Positions 6,746 to 13,461 of a stretch of 25,576 bases of DNA are shown piece after piece; positions within the stretch are counted from its first letter, which is position 1, and each line of letters opens with the position of its first letter. A program made the translations under genes and the position numbers. The stretch is from RZYP01 sp050256135 (GTDB lineage Bacteria; Bacillota; Negativicutes; Acidaminococcales; Acidaminococcaceae), in the NCBI GenBank assembly GCA_050256135.1, contig JBFWIF010000029.1, positions 1 to 25,576 on the forward strand, given 5' to 3'. The notes below the pieces were generated by a model. It ran no database searches. It was not told where the DNA came from and saw only the letters and a list, made by a program, of their open reading frames with translations.

Positions 6746-7009
6746 TTACCCCACCAAGATACGATTGGCCATTTCGCGGCCTAAAGCAACGCGCGCGTCT
6801 TTAATTTTAAAAATTACATTGCCTGCGAGTTCGGAAACGACAGTGACTTCACTTCCCTCTGTAAAACCTAAACCGGCTAAAAAGCTCCTTGTCTTATCCC
6901 TACCCTGGATACGGACAATTTTCATGGGCCGCCCGGCTTCCAACATTGATGCAGGAATCATTCCCCGCAAAGAAAAATCATTCTCATAGTTCGCTGCAGT
7001 ATTTAGCAT
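6746..7009 (-). CDS. feoA: FeoA family protein (first copy)
   Basis: An 87-residue FeoA-type protein. After an N-terminal extension of about 15 residues come the expected elements: IPASMLEAGRPMKIVRIQG, a helix with FLAGLGFTEGSEVTVVSE, and VIFKIKDARVALGREMANRI. The last of these is the canonical C-terminal FeoA motif (RVALGRExAxxI), making this the more typical of the two copies. ATG at 7009 has an AAGGGGAA site. It is the first gene of the feo operon, directly behind an iron-box-bearing promoter. Confidence 0.93.
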   Translation of the reverse strand: MLNTAANYENDFSLRGMIPASMLEAGRPMKIVRIQGRDKTRSFLAGLGFTEGSEVTVVSELAGNVIFKIKDARVALGREMANRILVG

Positions 7010-7027
7010 AATTCCCCTTCTTTCTTT

Positions 7028-7043
7028 GGTTAGCCTAAGCTAA
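7028..7043. promoter_or_regulatory. DtxR-type iron box at the feo promoter
   Basis: GGTTAGCCTAAGCTAA contains the dyad TTAGC-N4-GCTAA. With flanking bases it matches most of the classical DtxR/IdeR iron box (TTAGGTTAGCCTAACCTAA). It lies between the predicted transcription start and the first feoA, an ideal place for iron-dependent repression. Confidence 0.7.
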
Positions 7044-7051
7044 TTCACACT

Positions 7052-7083
7052 GTTAGTTTACTAACATTAACTGTACGTGTCAA
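7052..7083 (-). promoter_or_regulatory. feo operon promoter with operator over the -10
   Basis: The minus strand has TTGACA (7083-7078), a 17-bp spacer and TAAACT (7060-7055). The -10 sits inside a second dyad, GTTAGTTTACTAAC (7052-7065), a variant of the iron box downstream. Two tandem dyads covering -10 and the start region suggest cooperative repression by the iron regulator when Fe(II) is sufficient. Confidence 0.7.
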
Positions 7084-7130
7084 GGTTTTTTTCTGTTTTC
7101 ACAAAAAATTCAAACTCACAATCGCTTTTA

Positions 7131-7147
7131 CCTAACTATACATTAGG
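7131..7147. promoter_or_regulatory. Everted iron-box-like dyad overlapping a possible -10
   Basis: CCTAACTATACATTAGG places CCTAA and TTAGG half-sites around TATACA (7137-7142), a passable -10 for the structured RNA that starts a few bases later. The half-sites are the same pentamers as in iron boxes but in opposite order and wider apart, so recognition by the DtxR-type protein is only a possibility. No good -35 is visible. Confidence 0.35.
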
Positions 7148-7152
7148 CAAGT

Positions 7153-7250
7153 GGTAAAGAAGTGAAGGGCCTGCTACACATCAGCGACCGACTGCCAGCA
7201 GACAAATTGTCGCGTGTGGAAGCGGCCAGAGGAACTCTTTACCCCTTTTT
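7153..7250 (+). ncRNA. Unidentified structured RNA with intrinsic terminator
   Basis: A rod-like fold spans the region: GGTAAAGA (7153-7160) with TCTTTACC (7236-7243), GGCC (7168) with GGCC (7224), GCT with AGC, CACA (7177) with TGTG (7215), and GCGAC (7184-7188) with GTCGC (7209-7213). The apical 20-nt loop contains CTGC/GCAG. A T5 run follows, so the plus strand is the likely transcript. The core blocks of SRP, 6S, T-box, fluoride or cobalamin RNAs are not present. It could be a free sRNA or an attenuating leader of the dtxR-crcB operon. Confidence 0.45.
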
Positions 7251-7341
7251 CTTGGCGTACTCTAAAAGCATCAGTCACAGATTTTAACGTTATGTTTTTT
7301 GAGATATTTCCTCTTTACCGGCTTTGTTATTAGCGGGCTAA

Positions 7342-7371
7342 TTGTACTATTATCAGCTATTATGTTAAAAT
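7342..7371 (+). promoter_or_regulatory. Possible promoter of dtxR-crcB
   Basis: TTGTAC (7342-7347), an 18-bp spacer and TAAAAT (7366-7371) form a moderate sigma-70-type promoter about 45 bp before the regulator's start. It lies downstream of the structured RNA's terminator, so the regulator could be transcribed independently of that RNA. Confidence 0.45.
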
Positions 7372-7415
7372 AAATGGAAATAAAGTCACATTTTTCACAA
7401 AATGGGGGATTTAGT

Positions 7416-7781
7416 ATGATTATCCAGGAATCAGGCGAAAATTACCTTGAAACCATCCTTTTGCTGCAAAAAAGAAAAGGTTATGTTCGTTCCATAGACG
7501 TTGCCGCTGAGCTTAATTTTTCTAAGGCCAGCATCAGCCGTGCCATGTCTATCCTTAGACGCGAAAATTATATATTAATGGAAGCTGATGGCAACATAAT
7601 ACTGACAGAACTCGGCATGGCGAAAGCCCAAAGTGTTTTGGAACGGCATCTTGTTATAACTGCCTTTTTGGAAAAAATTCTTGGTGTTCCCCATGAGATA
7701 GCCGATCGAGATGCTTGTCGTATTGAACACATTATAAGTCCCGAAACTTTTGACAGCATAAAGAAACAGGTGAACGAATGA
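7416..7781 (+). CDS. DtxR-family iron-dependent transcriptional regulator
   Basis: A 121-residue protein started at 7416 because GGGGGAT lies 6 bases upstream. Residues 1-65 form the winged helix (VRSIDVAAELNFSKASISRAMSILR), followed by the metal-binding dimerisation domain; the C-terminal SH3-like domain of DtxR is absent, as in MntR. The metal signature DACRIEH (99-105) has Cys101, Glu104 and His105, matching DtxR/IdeR (Cys102-Glu105-His106); MntR has Glu at the Cys position, so this copy looks iron-type. His78 is also in place. It faces the feo operon, whose promoter has iron-box dyads, so repression of feo under Fe(II) is the natural inference. Its stop overlaps the next start (ATGA). Confidence 0.88.
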   Translation: MIIQESGENYLETILLLQKRKGYVRSIDVAAELNFSKASISRAMSILRRENYILMEADGNIILTELGMAKAQSVLERHLVITAFLEKILGVPHEIADRDACRIEHIISPETFDSIKKQVNE

Positions 7782-8146
7782 TTGCGTCAAATATCCTTGC
7801 GATAGCCTTAGGTGGAGCAATTGGTGCGCTTTGCCGCTACTTTCTTTCTCTTCTTATTAATGATAAACTCGGAACTGCTTTCCCTTATGGCACTTTGACC
7901 ATCAATTTGCTTGCTTGCTTGTTTATCGGCATGATGGTATCTTTCTGTCTGAGACATCCGGAAATGCCTCTCTATTGGAAACTATTTATTATTACCGGCT
8001 GTCTGGGAGGATTATCAACTTTTTCCACTTTCAGCCTGGAATCCTTTGAACTTCTGGCTCAGCATACTTTCAGTGGTTTTTTATACCTTGCCTTGAGTAT
8101 TATCGGTGGCTTAACCATGGTAGCTCTCGGTATGCATATTGTTTAA
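7778..8146 (+). CDS. crcB: Fluoride channel/exporter CrcB (Fluc)
   Basis: A 122-residue, four-helix membrane protein of the Fluc/CrcB family, dual-topology dimers that let fluoride leave the cytoplasm. Family hallmarks are IALGGAIGALCRYFLS near the N-terminus, GTLTINLLACLFIG (the helix with the conserved Asn) and TGCLGGLSTFSTFSLE (the helix-break with the phenylalanine box). The start overlaps the regulator's stop by 4 bp, so it is translationally coupled. A single full-length gene implies a homodimer. No fluoride riboswitch is visible upstream, unlike in many bacteria. Confidence 0.95.
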   Translation: MIASNILAIALGGAIGALCRYFLSLLINDKLGTAFPYGTLTINLLACLFIGMMVSFCLRHPEMPLYWKLFIITGCLGGLSTFSTFSLESFELLAQHTFSGFLYLALSIIGGLTMVALGMHIV

Positions 8147-8154
8147 ATTATTTT

Positions 8155-8188
8155 AGCCAACCTGTTTTAATGAGCAGGTTGGCTTTTG
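8155..8188 (+). terminator. Terminator of dtxR-crcB
   Basis: AGCCAACCTG and CAGGTTGGCT form a perfect 10-bp stem with a 10-nt loop, followed by TTTGTTT, 8 bp after the crcB stop. Confidence 0.9.
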
Positions 8189-8248
8189 TTTACACTTATT
8201 TTGTTTTTTTCTTCATTTCATGAATTTTGTATACTTGTTATTCTACCC

Positions 8249-8277
8249 TTGAAAACCATGTGTTAATTTTATAAAAT
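8249..8277 (+). promoter_or_regulatory. Promoter of the pyruvate carboxylase gene
   Basis: TTGAAA (8249-8254), a 17-bp spacer and TAAAAT (8272-8277) lie 30 bp before the start codon, with AGGAGG in between. No operator dyad is apparent. Confidence 0.75.
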
Positions 8278-8307
8278 ATATTGAGTTAGGCCATAGGAGG
8301 TATAACA

Positions 8308-11300
8308 ATGAAAAAAATTAAAACTGTTTTGGTTGCCAACCGTGGCGAAATTGCCATTCGCATATTCCGTGCCTGTAATGAACTTGGCATTCGCACCGTA
8401 GCAATCTATTCAAAAGAAGATATGCTTTCACTGCATCGCAACAAAGCCGATGAAGCTTATATGGTCGGCGCAGGCAAAGGTCCTGTAGAAGCCTACCTGG
8501 ACATTGAAGATATTATGAGAATTGCCCGCGAACACGATGTCGATGCCATTCATCCAGGCTATGGTTTTCTTTCGGAAAATAGCCAATTGGCTAAGCGCTG
8601 TACTGAAGAAGGATTGATTTTCATCGGCCCTGATCTTGAACATCTTATTATGTTCGGCGACAAAATAAATGCACGCAAACAGGCCGAACTGGCTGATATC
8701 CCTATGATTCCGGGCAGTAATGGTACAGTTAACAGTCTGGAGGAAGTAAAAACCTTTGTTGAAAAACATGGCTATCCAATCATTATTAAAGCTGTCAACG
8801 GCGGCGGCGGCCGCGGCATGCGTATGGTCAGCACAGATGCTGAACTGGAAGATGCCTACAACCGCGCTAAATCAGAAGCGCTGAAAGCTTTCGGCAGCGA
8901 TGAAATTTATTTGGAAAAATACCTTCAGAATCCTAAACACATCGAAGTGCAAATTATTGGTGACAAACAAGGCAACATAGTACATCTATATGAAAGAGAC
9001 TGCTCCATTCAAAGACGTCACCAAAAACTTGTTGAAATTGCTCCTGCTTTTTCACTTGATCCTGCCTTCCGCAAAGAGATTTGCGATGCCGCTGTCAAGT
9101 TGATGAAAAATGTTAAATATGTCAGTGCCGGTACTGTAGAATTTTTGGCTACCCCTGACAACAAATTTTATTTCATAGAGGTCAATCCGCGTATTCAGGT
9201 TGAGCATACCGTTACTGAAATGATTACCGGCATCGACATCGTCCAGACCCAAATCAAAATCGCCGAAGGTTATTCCATCCATAGTGAAGAAATCGGCATT
9301 CCGGAACAAGATAAGATTTATTGCCATGGTCACTCCATCCAGTGCCGCATCACAACAGAAGACCCCACCAACAATTTCATGCCGGATACAGGAAAGCTGA
9401 TTGCTTACCGTTCCGGCGGTGGTTTTGGCATCCGTCTTGATGGCGGTAACGCCTTTACCGGTTCAGTTATTACTCCTTATTATGATTCCCTCCTGGTTAA
9501 AGCAACAACTTGGGGTTTAACCCACAAAATAGTTATTTCCAAAATGCTGCGTTGCTTGAAAGAATTCCGTATTCGCGGCGTCAAAACCAATATCCAGTTT
9601 TTGGAAAACGTACTGACTCATCCGCAATTCATCGAAGGCTCTTATGACACCAATTTTGTCGATGAGAATCATGATTTATTCGTCTTCCAAAAACCACTGG
9701 ACCGCGGCACTAAACTGTTGGCTTATATTGCTGACACGACAGTCAATGGCTACGCTAATGCAGGCGTTCAGCCTAAACCTGATTTTCTGCCTTTAAATAT
9801 GCCGAAGTATGTTAAAGGTGAAATGCCAAGCGGCACCAAACAAATTCTCGACAGCAAAGGCCCTGAAGGCTTGGCTAAATGGCTGCAGGAACAAAAAGAA
9901 GTACTCTTCACCGATACTACCTTCCGTGATGCCCACCAGTCCCTCTTTGCTACCCGTCTGCGTACCGCTGACATGCTGAGGGTAATTGAGCCAACTGCGG
10001 CTAAACTTCCTAACCTGTTCTCCTTCGAATGCTGGGGCGGAGCAACTTTCGACGTAGCCTATAGGTTTCTCTATGAAAGCCCTTGGGACCGTCTCATTCA
10101 ATTCCGTGAAAAGGCTCCTAACATCCTCTTCCAGATGTTGCTGCGTGGTGCCAATGCAGTAGGCTACACCAGTTATCCCGATAACGTAGTTAAAGAATTT
10201 ATTCGTCTGGCAGCCAAAAACGGTATTGATGTATTCCGTATTTTCGACAGTTTAAACAGTCTCGACAATATGCTTCTATCAATTGATACCGTCCGCAGCT
10301 GCAACAAAGTAGCTGAGGCAGCTCTCTGCTACACTGGCGATATTCTTGATCCAAGCCGTGACAAATACAACCTCAATTATTATGTGACCATGGCCCAAGA
10401 ACTGGAAAAAGCAGGAGCCAATATTATTGCGATTAAAGATATGGCAGGCCTCTTGAAACCTGAAGCGGCCTATCAACTGGTTTCCGCCTTGAAAGATGCC
10501 GTCGACCTGCCTATTCATCTGCATACACATGAGGGCTCCGGCAATGCTATCTATACTTGCGGCAGAGCCATTGATGCTGGTGTAGACATCGTTGATACCG
10601 CACTCTCGTCCATGTCCTGCGGCACTTCCCAACCAAGCGGCAACAGTCTTTATTATGCACTTACGGGCAATCCTCGTCAGCCTAAAATTGATATTGATGC
10701 CATGAATGAACTTTCACGTTATTGGGAAACTGTCCGTCCTTACTATAAGGCAGCTGATCAGACCGAATTGTTCCCAAATCCGGAAGTTTATGTCCATGAA
10801 ATGCCTGGCGGCCAGTATACTAACCTCAAACAACAATCCGCTGCCCTCGGCCTGCTCGACCGCTGGGAAGAAATTAAAACCATGTACCATACCGTCAGCA
10901 TGATGTTTGGTGACCTGATCAAGGTTACCCCTTCCTCAAAGATAGTTGGTGATATGGCTCTCTTCATGGTGCAAAATAATCTCACTGAGGATGATATTTA
11001 CGAAAAAGGCGATACCCTGAGTTTCCCAAATTCCGTAATCGAATTTTTTGAAGGCAAAATCGGTGTTCCATACCAAAACTTCCCAGCAACTTTGCAGAAA
11101 ATCGTACTGAAAGGCAAAATGCCAGTGCTTGGACGTCCTGGTGATACCTTAGCACCGGTTGATTTTGACAAAGTCAAAGATGAACTCGCCGCTATAGGCG
11201 GTCCGACTACGGATGAGGCTGTAAGCTCTTACTGCCTGTATCCAAAGGTATTTTCTGACTGGGTTAAATTCACTAATCAATACGGTGATGTTTCTGTTCT

Positions 11301-11763
11301 TGATACTCCTACCTTCTTTTTCGGTCTAACTCCTGGTGAAGAGGTAAATGTTGAGATTGAGCCTGGTAAGATTCTGGTAATTCGTCTTGTCCATATCGGT
11401 GCGGCTAATGATGACGGTATACGCACTGTCAGCTTCGAATTAAACGGACTGCCACGCGAAATCGAATTAAAAGATAAGAACGTTAAATCTACCGGCATCT
11501 CCCGCAAAAAAGCTGATAAAGGCAATCCTGGCGAAATTGCCGCTACCCTTTCCGGCTCTGTAGTCAAAGTATTCGTAGAGAAAGGCCAGCGCGTAGCCAA
11601 AGGAGATCCACTCGTAGTAACTGAAGCCATGAAAATGGAAACTACCATAGTTTCCCCACTCAGCGGCATCGTTGCTCAAGTTCATGTTGGACCTGCGAGC
11701 AGAATTGAAAGCGGCGACTGTCTGCTCGAAATTGATATCAATACGCAGGTTGCCATGAAATAG
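8308..11763 (+). CDS. pyc: Pyruvate carboxylase
   Basis: Full-length, single-chain pyruvate carboxylase (1151 residues, the usual size), making oxaloacetate from pyruvate, bicarbonate and ATP. Domains in order: biotin carboxylase N-terminal part (VLVANRGEIAIRIFRAC), ATP-grasp (GGGGRGMR loop, FIEVNPRIQVEHTVTE), and biotin carboxylase C-terminal part to about 450. The carboxyltransferase domain (about 530-800) starts with LFTDTTFRDAHQSLFATRLR and includes the metal-binding HLHTHEG segment. The PYC/OADA conserved domain follows, then the biotinyl domain with EAMKMET (biotin on Lys1109). AGGAGG precedes the ATG. In succinate- or propionate-forming Negativicutes it would feed the oxaloacetate-fumarate branch and anaplerosis. 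It is monocistronic. Confidence 0.97.
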   Translation: MKKIKTVLVANRGEIAIRIFRACNELGIRTVAIYSKEDMLSLHRNKADEAYMVGAGKGPVEAYLDIEDIMRIAREHDVDAIHPGYGFLSENSQLAKRCTEEGLIFIGPDLEHLIMFGDKINARKQAELADIPMIPGSNGTVNSLEEVKTFVEKHGYPIIIKAVNGGGGRGMRMVSTDAELEDAYNRAKSEALKAFGSDEIYLEKYLQNPKHIEVQIIGDKQGNIVHLYERDCSIQRRHQKLVEIAPAFSLDPAFRKEICDAAVKLMKNVKYVSAGTVEFLATPDNKFYFIEVNPRIQVEHTVTEMITGIDIVQTQIKIAEGYSIHSEEIGIPEQDKIYCHGHSIQCRITTEDPTNNFMPDTGKLIAYRSGGGFGIRLDGGNAFTGSVITPYYDSLLVKATTWGLTHKIVISKMLRCLKEFRIRGVKTNIQFLENVLTHPQFIEGSYDTNFVDENHDLFVFQKPLDRGTKLLAYIADTTVNGYANAGVQPKPDFLPLNMPKYVKGEMPSGTKQILDSKGPEGLAKWLQEQKEVLFTDTTFRDAHQSLFATRLRTADMLRVIEPTAAKLPNLFSFECWGGATFDVAYRFLYESPWDRLIQFREKAPNILFQMLLRGANAVGYTSYPDNVVKEFIRLAAKNGIDVFRIFDSLNSLDNMLLSIDTVRSCNKVAEAALCYTGDILDPSRDKYNLNYYVTMAQELEKAGANIIAIKDMAGLLKPEAAYQLVSALKDAVDLPIHLHTHEGSGNAIYTCGRAIDAGVDIVDTALSSMSCGTSQPSGNSLYYALTGNPRQPKIDIDAMNELSRYWETVRPYYKAADQTELFPNPEVYVHEMPGGQYTNLKQQSAALGLLDRWEEIKTMYHTVSMMFGDLIKVTPSSKIVGDMALFMVQNNLTEDDIYEKGDTLSFPNSVIEFFEGKIGVPYQNFPATLQKIVLKGKMPVLGRPGDTLAPVDFDKVKDELAAIGGPTTDEAVSSYCLYPKVFSDWVKFTNQYGDVSVLDTPTFFFGLTPGEEVNVEIEPGKILVIRLVHIGAANDDGIRTVSFELNGLPREIELKDKNVKSTGISRKKADKGNPGEIAATLSGSVVKVFVEKGQRVAKGDPLVVTEAMKMETTIVSPLSGIVAQVHVGPASRIESGDCLLEIDINTQVAMK

Positions 11764-11792
11764 TTCCAGCAAAATTCTATAGCAATATACAC

Positions 11793-11830
11793 AAAAGCAG
11801 ATATTTGTTTCCAAACAAATATCTGCTTTT
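11793..11830. terminator. Terminator after pyruvate carboxylase
   Basis: Near-perfect inverted repeat: AAGCAGATATTTG and CAAATATCTGCTT enclose TTTCCAAA, with A-rich and T-rich flanks. The hairpin would work on either strand; here it ends the pyc transcript. Confidence 0.9.
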
Positions 11831-11837
11831 ATATTTA

Positions 11838-11846
11838 TGTTATAAT
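11838..11846 (+). promoter_or_regulatory. Extended -10 promoter of the 527-residue protein gene
   Basis: TGTTATAAT is a perfect extended -10 (TGnTATAAT) 31 bp before the start codon. No consensus -35 is present, as usual for extended -10 promoters. Confidence 0.6.
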
Positions 11847-11877
11847 AGTTAAACAAACTACTTTGAAAGGATTTATC

Positions 11878-13461
11878 ATGAAAACAAAGACTCGCCCCTG
11901 GCAAAGGGACACTAGCATATTTCAATATATAAAAAAACATATAGATGAGGACGGTTTTTTTACCGGCGATAACCTTCCGCGCGGTGAATACTCCTTTATT
12001 AATCCGTCCATCGGTCTTGAATTAGGTGCCGGCGATGCTTTTGTCATCATGTCTACGGATGAAGATGACAAAAAAATCATGGAGGCTGTCTATAAGGCGA
12101 TTAAAGATTATATACAGCTGCCTAATGAAAAAAAACGCGATAATCTCTATCAGTTAGTTGCTTTCACTCAATGCGTATCATATTGCGAGAGTCTTGCCGC
12201 CAAACTGGAAAGTGAAGAAACACTGCCAGATACCTTTACGGAACTCGCCTTGGACTGGCTTTATGAAGCACCCAGCAGAGAAGCCGTAAAATTTGCCATT
12301 GTCCTCTGCGGCCTCTTCGACATTGATGAACTCGCTAAAGGTGACCATGCCACGCTTAAAGATGATCTCCGTACCCTTGCCCGCTGCGATGAATTTACTT
12401 ATTTTGTAATTTTCGCTTTTCATCTCAGCAACATTGAAGAGGAACTGGATTTATGGGATATTATTCAGACAACCTATGGTTGGGGCCGCGTACATGCGAT
12501 GGAAGCAGCCGAATATGACACTCTGGTAAAAAAGGACTGGCTGCTCAGGCACGGTAGTGAAATTGACGTGCACTACCCTGCAATTGCGCTGCGTTGTATT
12601 AAGGAAGGCAATATGCTTAGTGCCTTGCAAAAACCAGAAATTGATGAAGAACTCTATCAAGGTATTCTACACTCTTTGAATAACTACATGGAATTTCTGC
12701 TAGACATTGATGCAGAAAACGATAATCTTGCCGACCTTGCCATGATCAACATCTATGGTCTGCTAAAAGAACTTCTGCGCCATGCAGAGAAATATGCCGA
12801 TTCCATAGAAAACCTCGTAGGAATCATCAATCTCTCTAACAGCCTCCAGAGATTGGCAGACGAAAGCCGTTGGGAAACATTGGATGCTAACAAATGCCAT
12901 CTTTTAATCAGTATGGCAGAAAAAATAATCTACAGCAAAGATTGGCTGCCAGAAATTAAAGATAAACTCATTAATCCCGATGGCAGCATAAATTTCCTCG
13001 CTGCAGATTTTGCTTATGCGCTGAACATTGATATCTGGAATATACTTGCCGAGCTGCTCTACAAAAATCCTCTGGCAACCAAACTTTACGAATATCTATT
13101 AACTACCGATAATAACGAACTTTACGAAAAAATTCTAGACTTTGCCCGCCAGCATCTTGATCTTTATAAAGAGGATGAACATGCCCTGCCGCCAATCATC
13201 AAAGCTTTGGAAACAAGGCCTGGCACAGGAGAAGACCTGCTGATTGCAGCTTTAACTTCCCTCTATGACTGGCCACGCTCCTGCGCTCTTGATGTTCTTG
13301 ATGCCTGGGGCATCGAGTATCTCGCGCCCGAAATCAAAGCAGCTTTGTTAAAGGCTCTTGACCTTGCCCAGCATACTTTGCTTACTCTGCGCATCAAATC
13401 CTTGCTGGACAACAAAGTTTTTGACCTCGAAGGCGTTGTTAAGATAGTAACTTTGGAATAG
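11878..13461 (+). CDS. Uncharacterised all-helical 527-residue protein
   Basis: The ATG at 11878 is preferred (GAAAGGA 6 bases upstream) over a TTG at 11863 that falls inside that ribosome-binding site. The protein has no signal peptide or membrane segment. After a short basic opening (KTRPWQRDTS) it is almost wholly helix-forming and acidic, with repeated Leu/Ala-rich helical pairs suggestive of a HEAT/TPR-like solenoid. I recognise no catalytic motif and assign no function. It has its own promoter and overlaps the convergent phoR gene by 23 bp at the 3' ends, so the two transcripts are antisense to each other there. Composition matches its neighbours, so recent acquisition is not indicated. 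Confidence 0.85.
   Translation: MKTKTRPWQRDTSIFQYIKKHIDEDGFFTGDNLPRGEYSFINPSIGLELGAGDAFVIMSTDEDDKKIMEAVYKAIKDYIQLPNEKKRDNLYQLVAFTQCVSYCESLAAKLESEETLPDTFTELALDWLYEAPSREAVKFAIVLCGLFDIDELAKGDHATLKDDLRTLARCDEFTYFVIFAFHLSNIEEELDLWDIIQTTYGWGRVHAMEAAEYDTLVKKDWLLRHGSEIDVHYPAIALRCIKEGNMLSALQKPEIDEELYQGILHSLNNYMEFLLDIDAENDNLADLAMINIYGLLKELLRHAEKYADSIENLVGIINLSNSLQRLADESRWETLDANKCHLLISMAEKIIYSKDWLPEIKDKLINPDGSINFLAADFAYALNIDIWNILAELLYKNPLATKLYEYLLTTDNNELYEKILDFARQHLDLYKEDEHALPPIIKALETRPGTGEDLLIAALTSLYDWPRSCALDVLDAWGIEYLAPEIKAALLKALDLAQHTLLTLRIKSLLDNKVFDLEGVVKIVTLE

Noticed and set aside
7153..7250. SRP (4.5S) or 6S RNA as the identity of the rod-like RNA
   Set aside because: The conserved GGAA tetraloop and AGCAGCC-type helix-8 elements of SRP are absent, and the RNA is much shorter than 6S and lacks its large central bubble.
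7259..7777. Fluoride riboswitch ahead of crcB
   Set aside because: I looked for its compact pseudoknot signature upstream of dtxR-crcB and did not find it.
13439..13461. Possible frameshift or fusion between the helical protein and phoR
   Set aside because: The genes lie on opposite strands and both end with normal stops; it is a simple convergent overlap.
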